A stretch of 6,408 nucleotides of DNA from the NCBI GenBank assembly GCA_003501665.1, contig DNOQ01000041.1, forward strand, positions 4,629 through 11,036, in the 5' to 3' direction. Made by a program: the position numbers and the translations under genes. Below the pieces are notes generated by a model. It ran no database searches, was not told the origin of the DNA, and worked only from the letters and a program-made list of their open reading frames with translations. Source of the DNA: Bacteroidales bacterium. GTDB lineage: Bacteria; Bacteroidota; Bacteroidia; Bacteroidales; VadinHA17. Of the stretch, positions 1-5,962 are shown piece by piece (the stretch's first letter is position 1; the number at the start of each line of letters is the position of its first letter).

Positions 1-265
1 TTTTCTTCTTTAAAAGGAAATATGCAACTGCACCCACAACCACGACTGCTCCGAAGATTATGGCAATTGTTCCGCCGCTTCCTTTTTGCTTACCTGAAGA
101 GGTTGAACCCTCATCCTCGATGTCATAATATGTTGTGGGTTTGGCATCGGTATCAATATTTACAGTATCCTTCTGAGGTTTCGGCTGATCCTGTGAAAAA
201 GAATTCGTAAGTCCGCAGAATGCAAATAATGCTGCCAGTGAGAGTGTTAATAATGCCTTTTTCAT
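1..265 (-). CDS. Small exported, membrane-anchored protein of unknown function (3' end beyond left edge)
   Basis: I do not recognise a family. The reading frame starts at an ATG at 263-265 and stays open for 88 codons to the window edge, so the C-terminus may be missing. Residues 1 to about 25 form a clear signal peptide (MKK, then a Leu/Ala-rich core, with a likely cleavage site near NSFS-Q). Residues 26-65 are a polar, acidic and Gly/Ser-rich linker (DIEDEG, GSGG). Residues 66-85 form a strongly hydrophobic helix (IAIIFGAVVVVGAVAYFLL), followed directly by KKK. The mature protein would therefore be a short exposed segment held by one membrane helix. The start is supported by an in-frame TGA nine bases upstream and by the immediate signal peptide. 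It begins 17 bases after the stop of the GT-C gene, so it is probably the last or a later gene of that operon. Cys17 is not in a lipobox (preceded by F). Whether the KKK cluster is the true C-terminus cannot be seen. Confidence 0.8.
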   Translation of the reverse strand, partial: MKKALLTLSLAALFAFCGLTNSFSQDQPKPQKDTVNIDTDAKPTTYYDIEDEGSTSSGKQKGSGGTIAIIFGAVVVVGAVAYFLLKKK

Positions 266-282
266 ATCATTTCATTTTATAA

Positions 283-2352
283 TTATTTAATAGTATCGGC
301 CAGTCTGTAATATTTATCAGCTATTTCCGGAGCGCTGTTCCTGTATGTATCTGCAAGAGCGATTATTGCAGGCTTATACCACGGATTTAACTTCAGGCAA
401 TCCCTTAAAAGCATTCTTGCTTTTTTAAGGTCACTTTCCATAAACAACTCTGATAATTCCACATAAGCCTGAAAATATTTCCTGTTGTAATCAATAAGTC
501 TTTCATAATACCCGGCAGCTGTCTCCTTATCATTCGCGGTTTTAGCTATGTTTCCAAGATACATCAGGATCGGTTCACAATACGGATTGATTTCCAATCC
601 CTTCTTCAATACCGAATCTGCCTTTTCGTAAAATCCTTCGTTATATAAAGCCCTTGCAAAATTATAAAAAATCATCTCATCTTTAAAATTAAACTTCAAA
701 GCCGTTTTAAAATGAGTGATTGCATCAGCTGAATTTCCTTTTTCAAGAGCTTTGTATCCGTAATAATCATCCTTGTTCTTTCTTTCAAGAACAATACCTA
801 TCGGCACATCATCGGCATATATCGTATGAATTGCATCTTCAGGAGGCCAGATCTTGTTTTTTAGCTGAAAAGGATGGATATACCGGTTTGCAATTATTGC
901 ATAATCCCAGTCATATTGGCTCCTTTCTTCATGCCTGAAATAGAATGTCGTTATACCCGGATTATTCCTGAAGGAACATTTAACGGGAAAAGTCGCTCCT
1001 GTTTTTGCAGAATCTGTTCCTTTATCCCTGAGATGATCAATAAGCCATTCAGAAGCTTCTGTCTGACTGACATAATAATAGTCAGTCTCATAATTGCCAT
1101 AAGCTCCCTTCAGTCCTCCCACAAGCTGGTTATAATATATATAATGGTATGGATGATTCCTTATCATGAATTCAGAAGGATGGACTAAAAGCAGGAAGAA
1201 AAAGGTGATCAACAATATTCTCAGGTATCTGCCTGTAATTGCACTGAACAGGAATCTTATCCCCGTGGCAGCAATCAGGACGACAGGGGGATATAAGAAA
1301 AGGAACTGTCTCCATGAGCTGTACAGATTTGATTTCTGAATTATTACAAAAAACACCGGGAAGAGAACGGTAAAGAGTATCAATAAAAAGATCAATCCTT
1401 TGCCAGATTCCCTTATTTTCTTTAAAAACAGGAAGAAACAGCCAGTCCCTGCAAGCACCACAAGTGGTATGGTAATACCCATGGATTTCGGAAGGTAGTA
1501 CCAGGGCATAAAATCGGACCATTCATTTTTACCTTCAAATATCTGTCTGAAGGTATCAGGGAAATGAGCCATTACATGGTAGGAAGCAAGTACATTTTTT
1601 ACCGGTGACTGTAATGCATAAGGCCATAAGATGATACCGAGAATAAATGCAGAGGCAGAGATCAGGATAAGGATCACCAGTTTCAGTGTATCCAGTCTGA
1701 TATCATATTTACCTTCTGATAAATACCTGTACAGCCATATAATAAAAAAGAAAAATATAAGGTAACAAATAAGGAGGATCCCCCCTGCCCTTATACTTAT
1801 TGAAAAAGCAATACTGATGATCAGTAGTGTTATTTCAGCAGGGGAAATTTTTTTATTTTCCGGGATAAGCAGACGCAGGATAAAAAAGATGCCTGCCACA
1901 TAGGAAAGGGCAAAGGGAATATCTTTGAGGTTATTCAGCGAATGACCGATGAATGTGGGAGAAACGGCAAAAAGTATTAATATCAGTATGCCTGTTCCGT
2001 AACCCCACAGCCAGATCCCGAAAAGTGCAGTAACAAAAATGGCAAGCCATCCCGCCAGGGAGCTCATCAGATGGCGGAATCTGTAAACATCTTCAATATC
2101 AAGCCATTTGATGATGAATGTTACAATATTATCATAGGATTGCCCGTAATACCTGAGATGTGTTACCGGAGTTTCGAGAGCTGATCTGTCCTCCCCGTGA
2201 GAGGCAAAATAATTATAAACCACAATTGAATGATCATAATGCAGGGTATCGTCGCATGATATACCTGCATCCCTGCTCAGGGTGATCATAATTACCAGGA
2301 GAAATGCCGAAGCGATGAAAAAGATATATTTCAATCCTGTTTTTTTCATCAT
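283..2352 (-). CDS. GT-C/PMT-like integral membrane glycosyltransferase with C-terminal TPR domain
   Basis: The 689-residue protein has two parts. Residues 1 to about 391 contain roughly 11 predicted membrane helices (about 8-26, 98-115, 118-133, 147-164, 172-188, 190-210, 222-243, 291-311, 319-338, 352-370, 376-391). Features expected of the polytopic GT-C fold (PMT/ArnT-like, GT39-related) are an acidic pair in the first external loop (Asp34-Asp35 in ISCDDTLHYD), RYYG at 67-70, and a conserved-looking loop at 131-146 (SPTFIGHSLNNLKDIP). Residues 400-428 (PYHYIYYNQLVGG, then GAYGNYETDYY) resemble the segment that follows the last helix in this family. Residues about 529-687 form about four to five TPR-like helical pairs (for example ADAITHFKTALKFN and EKADSVLKKGLEINP). 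By family, such enzymes transfer a sugar from a polyprenyl-phosphate donor to a protein, lipid or glycan on the outer membrane face. Its start overlaps the preceding GT2 stop, which points to donor and transferase being made together. The acceptor and sugar are unknown; the TPRs may bind an acceptor or partner. The GT-C class is fairly secure, the exact subfamily is not. Confidence 0.8.
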   Translation of the reverse strand: MMKKTGLKYIFFIASAFLLVIMITLSRDAGISCDDTLHYDHSIVVYNYFASHGEDRSALETPVTHLRYYGQSYDNIVTFIIKWLDIEDVYRFRHLMSSLAGWLAIFVTALFGIWLWGYGTGILILILFAVSPTFIGHSLNNLKDIPFALSYVAGIFFILRLLIPENKKISPAEITLLIISIAFSISIRAGGILLICYLIFFFFIIWLYRYLSEGKYDIRLDTLKLVILILISASAFILGIILWPYALQSPVKNVLASYHVMAHFPDTFRQIFEGKNEWSDFMPWYYLPKSMGITIPLVVLAGTGCFFLFLKKIRESGKGLIFLLILFTVLFPVFFVIIQKSNLYSSWRQFLFLYPPVVLIAATGIRFLFSAITGRYLRILLITFFFLLLVHPSEFMIRNHPYHYIYYNQLVGGLKGAYGNYETDYYYVSQTEASEWLIDHLRDKGTDSAKTGATFPVKCSFRNNPGITTFYFRHEERSQYDWDYAIIANRYIHPFQLKNKIWPPEDAIHTIYADDVPIGIVLERKNKDDYYGYKALEKGNSADAITHFKTALKFNFKDEMIFYNFARALYNEGFYEKADSVLKKGLEINPYCEPILMYLGNIAKTANDKETAAGYYERLIDYNRKYFQAYVELSELFMESDLKKARMLLRDCLKLNPWYKPAIIALADTYRNSAPEIADKYYRLADTIK
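2349..2352 (-). promoter_or_regulatory. ATGA stop/start overlap, translational coupling
   Basis: The TGA stop of the GT2 gene (2349-2351) overlaps the ATG of the GT-C gene (2350-2352) as ATGA on the minus strand. A second ATG follows directly (2347-2349), so TGATG reinitiation is also possible, and either codon could be the start. GGTGA lies about five bases upstream of the first ATG and is one of the few Shine-Dalgarno-like strings before a gene in this window. Such overlaps usually couple translation and keep the two proteins in proportion. Confidence 0.7.
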
Positions 2353-3278
2353 TTTTCACCGGTATCGTCATAGAATTTCCTGGCGAAATAGATTGGCCGG
2401 TTTTGCGATTCCTTATAATTCCTGTAAACATATTCACCAAGTATCCCGAGAAACACCAGTTGTATAGATCCCAGAAAATAAAGGCTCAGTAATGTGGATG
2501 GCCATCCCGGAATGGCTATACCGGTTATCTTGGCAATAACAACATAAATTCCCGCACACATGAAGATAAGGGTTCCGGCCGTACCCATAATAAGGCACAA
2601 TCTGATCGGAAATCTTGAAAATGAGAAAATTGCATCACCTGCAAGACGAAACAGACCACCAAAAGACATTTTAGGTCTCCCCATATAACGGTCGTCCCTT
2701 ATGTATTCAACATACCCCTGATTGAATCCTATCTGAGTTCTCAGTCCGGGAAGGTACCTGACTTTCTCTTTCATTGAAAGCAGGGCATTCACCGCGATCC
2801 TTTTCATCACGGAAAAGTTCCCGTAATTTTCAATATTTCTAAGATCTCCTATATTCCTGAATACTGCATGGAAGAGTGTTGAGGTCAGATTTCGTGGTTT
2901 GTTCCCTTTTCTGCCTGTACGCTTTCCGCTGACTATTTCAAGATCATCACTGATCAGTTTTGTATACATCTCTTTAAGGAGTTCGGGGGGATCCTGGAGG
3001 TCGCCGTCCATCATTCCTACTATGTCTCCCCGGGAATATTCCAGTCCGGCAGTGTATGCTGCCTGGTGGCCGAAATTTCTGGAAAGGGAAAGGAGTTTTA
3101 TTTTTTTGTTTTTCTCCCTGTAATTAAGAATCAATTTCACACTATTATCGATGCTTCCATCGTCAACAAAGATCACCTCATAATCGGGGGTAAATGATCC
3201 AATGGCTGCTATTGTACGTTTCACCAGCTCATCGATCAGCTTTTCTTCATTGAAAATCGGTATTACGAGGGAAAACAT
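2349..3278 (-). CDS. GT2 polyprenyl-phosphate sugar synthase (DPM1/GtrB/ArnC-like)
   Basis: This 309-residue protein has the full layout of the GtrB/ArnC/DPM1 group of family 2 glycosyltransferases, which move a sugar from a nucleotide donor to undecaprenyl or another polyprenyl phosphate on the cytoplasmic membrane face. The GT-A domain covers residues 1 to about 220. It shows the entry strand SLVIPIFNEE (3-12), the nucleotide-binding VDDGS (38-42), SRNFGHQAAYTAGL (66-79), and the DxD metal site within DGDLQDPPE (91-99). MGRPKMS (199-205) matches the usual R-x-x-G-x-S-K/RMS region. Two C-terminal membrane helices (about 227-250 and 262-283) are followed by LGEYVYRNYKESQNRPIY (280-297 region), a typical end for this group. 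Length is normal (about 300-330). The start is the first ATG, placed where the family begins. No Shine-Dalgarno sequence is visible; the leader is A/T-rich. It is the first gene after the intergenic repeat and is coupled to the GT-C gene. Which sugar is used cannot be determined. Confidence 0.93.
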   Translation of the reverse strand: MFSLVIPIFNEEKLIDELVKRTIAAIGSFTPDYEVIFVDDGSIDNSVKLILNYREKNKKIKLLSLSRNFGHQAAYTAGLEYSRGDIVGMMDGDLQDPPELLKEMYTKLISDDLEIVSGKRTGRKGNKPRNLTSTLFHAVFRNIGDLRNIENYGNFSVMKRIAVNALLSMKEKVRYLPGLRTQIGFNQGYVEYIRDDRYMGRPKMSFGGLFRLAGDAIFSFSRFPIRLCLIMGTAGTLIFMCAGIYVVIAKITGIAIPGWPSTLLSLYFLGSIQLVFLGILGEYVYRNYKESQNRPIYFARKFYDDTGEK

Positions 3279-3427
3279 TTTTAATACAATTAGTAAGTGG
3301 TACTGCCTTTATCTTAATAAGACCCCCTCCCTGATTCTCTCCCCCACGGGGGAGAGACCTAATTCCCGGATTTTTGCACCTTCCCTCTTGGGGGAAGGCC
3401 GGGATGGGGGTAGATTTAAGTTCTAAG
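3279..3427. other. Intergenic spacer between the two operons
   Basis: This is the only substantial gene-free stretch in the window. It holds the nested inverted repeat and, on the GT2 side, about 43 A/T-rich bases that must contain the GT2 leader and, if that operon has its own promoter, part of it. I looked on the minus strand for a Bacteroidota-type -7 box (TAnnTTTG) with a TTG-type upstream element and found no convincing match, so no promoter is called. Confidence 0.6.
3322..3411. repeat. GC-rich nested inverted repeat (REP-like, cloverleaf layout)
   Basis: About 90 bases of the 149-base spacer form three sets of pairing arms. The outer arms are ACCCCCTCCC (3322-3331) and GGGATGGGGGT (3401-3411), complementary except for one bulged base. 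Inside lie hairpin A, with perfect 10-base arms 3336-3345 and 3348-3357 around AC, and hairpin B, with 9-base arms 3379-3387 and 3390-3398 around TT and one T-G pair. TCCCGG (3364-3369) can also pair with CCGGGA (3399-3404), an alternative to part of the outer stem. The flanks are A/T-rich, so the block stands out in composition. This is the form of a non-coding repetitive extragenic palindrome or small non-autonomous element. The hairpins could also stop or stabilise transcripts, but neither is followed by a run of T on either strand, so a classical intrinsic terminator is not supported. Copy number cannot be seen from one window. Confidence 0.75.
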
Positions 3428-4633
3428 TTACTTCCCTAATCTTTCCAAAGCAAACTCCGCTTCATCTTTCAGTTCGGGAACATTAACCAGTTCCTTAATC
3501 GGTTTTATACAATAATCCGATCCCATCCAGCTTAATTCACGAAGCATAAGTTTTTTTGCCTCCGCGGTGGCTTTATTGTTTTTAAGCACCTTCACCATCT
3601 TTTTTTCAAGTCCGGAAAGCTTTTTTTCGTCTCCGGCAGCATCGCTTATTGCAGCCTGGATTTGTGTATAATATCTTGTACTTTTCTGAATATCATAATC
3701 TGTAATCATTTCGAACGCTTCGCAGGTTGTTATTTCCCTTATGCCTGGTCGCAGGACAACTGCAGCCGCTGTAGGGAAATCAGCCGGTATAATCTGTGTT
3801 ACAGCTCCTGTTGCAGCCCATTCAGCACCTCTTTGCAGTGTAACAATAAATCCTGTGCACTGCATCGCCGGTCCGCCTCCCTCTCCGGCATGACCAAGAA
3901 GGGTATTAAAGATCCTTCCCTTTCCATACTCCAGTGCCAGGAGAACAGGTTCGTTCCTTCCTGTTCCCTTAAACGAAGTATCGGCAAAGGCTGTTGCAAG
4001 CACCTGCATATTTTTTGCAGGTCCGCGAAGCTGTTGGTAGAGTTCATCGGTACCATGCATCCATCGTACCGGCAATCCTTTTGTAACAGGGTGCCCGGTG
4101 TTCCTTGTCCTGACTTCAAATTCATGAGCGTCGCCATGTGAACCGGCAGGTCCCCGCGTGGTATCGAAAATCAGCTGGTTGCCAACGTAATATACATAAG
4201 GTCCATCCTTTTCATTACGGTTCATCCAGCCGCCGAGACCGGTCATTTCATTATACTCTTTCCAGTCGGGAAAGGCCATGCATGACGCATGATAAACAAC
4301 CACGCCTCCCCCGTTTTTTACATAATCGACAAATTCCGAATTCGTTTTTTCTGACCACGGATCTCCCACATAATCCAGAACAACCAGCTTATATCGTGAA
4401 AAATCGGGATTGAACTTTATCATATCACCACCCTGTTGAGGAGTTGTCATTATATCAACGGAGAATAATCCTGTTTCCTCAAGTATCTGTCCGAGTACAG
4501 GTGAACTGAGTTTCCAGTCATGATTATTCTGGCCGGTAATGATCAGAGCTTTGTTGGCGGGTTTCTTATTACAGCCGTTTATTAAAGGGATCAATAAAGC
4601 TGCAAGTATTATAAATATATATTTTTTGTTCAT
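3428..4633 (-). CDS. ThuA-domain lipoprotein with C-terminal HEAT-like tail
   Basis: The 401-residue product starts MNKKYIFIIL and has a lipoprotein signal peptide ending in LING-Cys21, so it is probably lipidated and envelope-located. Residues about 28-275 form a ThuA-like domain (class I glutamine amidotransferase-like fold). Visible hallmarks are YHASCMAFPDW (114-124) with TGLGGW (131-136), the GHPVTKGLP segment (180-188), WMHGTDELYQQL (191-202), and EYGKGRIFNTLLGHA (235-249). In rhizobia, ThuA works with the dehydrogenase ThuB on 3-keto-trehalose and related keto-sugars; ThuA-like proteins of Bacteroidota are often beside Gfo/Idh enzymes, as here. Residues about 300-401 are helical and end in a HEAT-like pair (AKKLMLRELSWMG, then LKDEAEFALERLG). 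A longer frame opens at 4714, but the ATG at 4631-4633 is preferred: it puts the signal peptide at the N-terminus and lies 10 bases after the preceding stop, while the longer version would overlap the upstream gene by 71 bases. Enzyme activity and substrate are inferred only from context. Confidence 0.88.
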   Translation of the reverse strand: MNKKYIFIILAALLIPLINGCNKKPANKALIITGQNNHDWKLSSPVLGQILEETGLFSVDIMTTPQQGGDMIKFNPDFSRYKLVVLDYVGDPWSEKTNSEFVDYVKNGGGVVVYHASCMAFPDWKEYNEMTGLGGWMNRNEKDGPYVYYVGNQLIFDTTRGPAGSHGDAHEFEVRTRNTGHPVTKGLPVRWMHGTDELYQQLRGPAKNMQVLATAFADTSFKGTGRNEPVLLALEYGKGRIFNTLLGHAGEGGGPAMQCTGFIVTLQRGAEWAATGAVTQIIPADFPTAAAVVLRPGIREITTCEAFEMITDYDIQKSTRYYTQIQAAISDAAGDEKKLSGLEKKMVKVLKNNKATAEAKKLMLRELSWMGSDYCIKPIKELVNVPELKDEAEFALERLGK

Positions 4634-4643
4634 GTTATTACTG

Positions 4644-5957
4644 TTAAACGGTTGGTAATGTCCATGGTTTGCGGTATGGCCTGCTGAGAAGTCTTGCTGC
4701 CCGCGGGTTGTCAATTATTTCTTCCTTATCGGGGTCCCATCTGATAGTCTCTCCTGTTGCCATGGCCATTTCACCCAGCAATGCAACCGATATCGCCCTG
4801 TAGGCAGGTTCGATCGGTGCAATAGCCTGATTTCCCGACCTGACACAATCGACGAAATTCTGCCAGTGGTTCTGGCTTTTATAAAGATGGATCTCATTTT
4901 CACCAATGACTTCCTTAAGTATTTCCGGATTTGATGCGGTGAGAACGTTTCCCCTGTCGGTATGTATCCATCCAAGGTCTCCATACCATGTGGTTCCCAT
5001 ACCATGCTCCAGTCGTGATGCATTAGCCACTCTCATCTCAATACCGTTTGCATACCTGCAGGTGAAGTCGTACTCAACGGGAGCATTATAAATTCCTTCC
5101 GGGGGGTATACACCTTTTCCTGATATTTCAACCGGACCGGTATATTCAAGTCCGGCACCCCAGTTTCCGATATCTATATGATGGCCCGCCCAGTCTGTAA
5201 GCTGTCCCCCTGAATAATCAAGTATCCATCTCCAGTCCCAGTGTGACACCCCACGGTATGGCGCCTTTGGAGCAGGTCCGAGCCACATTTCCCAGTTCAG
5301 TTCGGGAGGTACCTCCTTAACCGGAGGAGTACCTATGCTTCTTCCTCCGTCAGGCAATCCCACGACGATTTTTGAGATCTTACCGATCCTTCCGTTAATG
5401 ACCAGTTCGGCGCCCCTGTGGAAATGAGCCTGTGACCTTTGCCAGCTGCCTGTCTGCCATATTATATTGTTCTTTTTAACAGCCTCAACGATGGTCTGCC
5501 CATCCTTAATTGTCCTGCTTATAGGTTTCTCTCCATATACATGCAGCTTTTTATTCACTGCTTCAGTATAGATGATACCGTGCCAGTGATCGGGCAGTGC
5601 AATGGAAACAGCGTCGGGAGTTTCCTTTTCAAGAAATTCCCTGAAATCAGCATAAGTACGGCAATCCTGATTCTTGTTGGCATTATCCGCCATCATTTTT
5701 GCCCTGTTAAGCCTTGCTGAATCGACATCACAGACAGCAACGAACTGAACTGCATCTTTCAGCCTCAGGAAATCCCTCATATTGGCCATGCCCTGTGATC
5801 CTGTACCAATTGCCCCGATAACCACACGGTCTGACGGAGCAGTTCTACCCCCCATTCCCATAGCCGGGGAAGGAATGATCTCGGGGATGACAAACGCACC
5901 TGCAGCTATTACCGCGGAGCGTCTGATAAATTCCCTTCTTGATGTTTTCTCTGACAT
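4644..5957 (-). CDS. Tat-exported Gfo/Idh/MocA-family oxidoreductase
   Basis: This is a complete 437-residue NAD(P)-dependent oxidoreductase of the Gfo/Idh/MocA family, which oxidises or reduces hydroxyl groups of sugars and cyclitols, often at C3. The N-terminus has a twin-arginine motif (SRREFI, 6-11) and a hydrophobic stretch to about residue 30, so it is expected to be exported folded with its cofactor. The Rossmann fold follows: VVIGAIGTGSQG with GxGxxG at 51-56, the acidic residue after the second strand (Asp77 in CDVD), LPDHWHG (121-127), and the family EKP motif at 143-145. The C-terminal domain shows WLGPAP (225-230), WRWILDYSGGQLTDWAGHH (242-260), and HHID (259-262), where the catalytic histidine is expected. 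It ends with the usual GEMAMATGETIRWD (395-408). The start is the ATG giving the Tat signal, 5 bases after the upstream stop. Length is normal for the exported branch. It sits between a second Gfo/Idh gene and a ThuA lipoprotein, consistent with one keto-sugar pathway. Substrate unknown. Confidence 0.93.
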   Translation of the reverse strand: MSEKTSRREFIRRSAVIAAGAFVIPEIIPSPAMGMGGRTAPSDRVVIGAIGTGSQGMANMRDFLRLKDAVQFVAVCDVDSARLNRAKMMADNANKNQDCRTYADFREFLEKETPDAVSIALPDHWHGIIYTEAVNKKLHVYGEKPISRTIKDGQTIVEAVKKNNIIWQTGSWQRSQAHFHRGAELVINGRIGKISKIVVGLPDGGRSIGTPPVKEVPPELNWEMWLGPAPKAPYRGVSHWDWRWILDYSGGQLTDWAGHHIDIGNWGAGLEYTGPVEISGKGVYPPEGIYNAPVEYDFTCRYANGIEMRVANASRLEHGMGTTWYGDLGWIHTDRGNVLTASNPEILKEVIGENEIHLYKSQNHWQNFVDCVRSGNQAIAPIEPAYRAISVALLGEMAMATGETIRWDPDKEEIIDNPRAARLLSRPYRKPWTLPTV

Positions 5958-5962
5958 ATCTT

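Noticed and set aside
22..210. Plus-strand 62-codon open frame near the left edge
   Set aside because: It is antisense to the small exported protein; its Arg/His/Pro/Leu-rich composition is typical of a shadow frame, while the minus strand encodes a signal peptide and membrane helix.
1..265. Lipoprotein reading of the small protein through Cys17
   Set aside because: The residues before Cys17 (LFAF) do not fit a lipobox, since the -1 position is Phe rather than Gly, Ala or Ser. A standard signal peptide is more likely.
1172..1522. Minus-strand 116-codon open frame
   Set aside because: It is an out-of-frame shadow within the GT-C gene, whose own frame continues through the region with membrane helices.
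3279..3321. Bacteroidota-type promoter for the GT2 operon
   Set aside because: A/T-rich strings such as TACTAATTGTATTAA are present, but no TAnnTTTG box with a properly spaced upstream TTG could be supported.
3336..3398. The two hairpins as classical Rho-independent terminators
   Set aside because: Neither stem is followed by a T-run on either strand. On the minus strand hairpin B is followed by TGCAAAAAT, and hairpin A by a G-rich stretch. They are better explained as parts of one palindromic repeat.
3662..4141. Plus-strand 159-codon open frame
   Set aside because: It lies wholly antisense inside the ThuA gene, is Cys/Ser-rich with no recognisable domain or leader, and the opposite strand has clear family motifs.
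4634..4714. Longer ThuA reading frame starting at 4714
   Set aside because: It would overlap the upstream Gfo/Idh gene by 71 bases and place 27 polar, His/Asn-rich residues before an obvious lipoprotein signal peptide. The ATG at 4631-4633 fits operon spacing and signal position.
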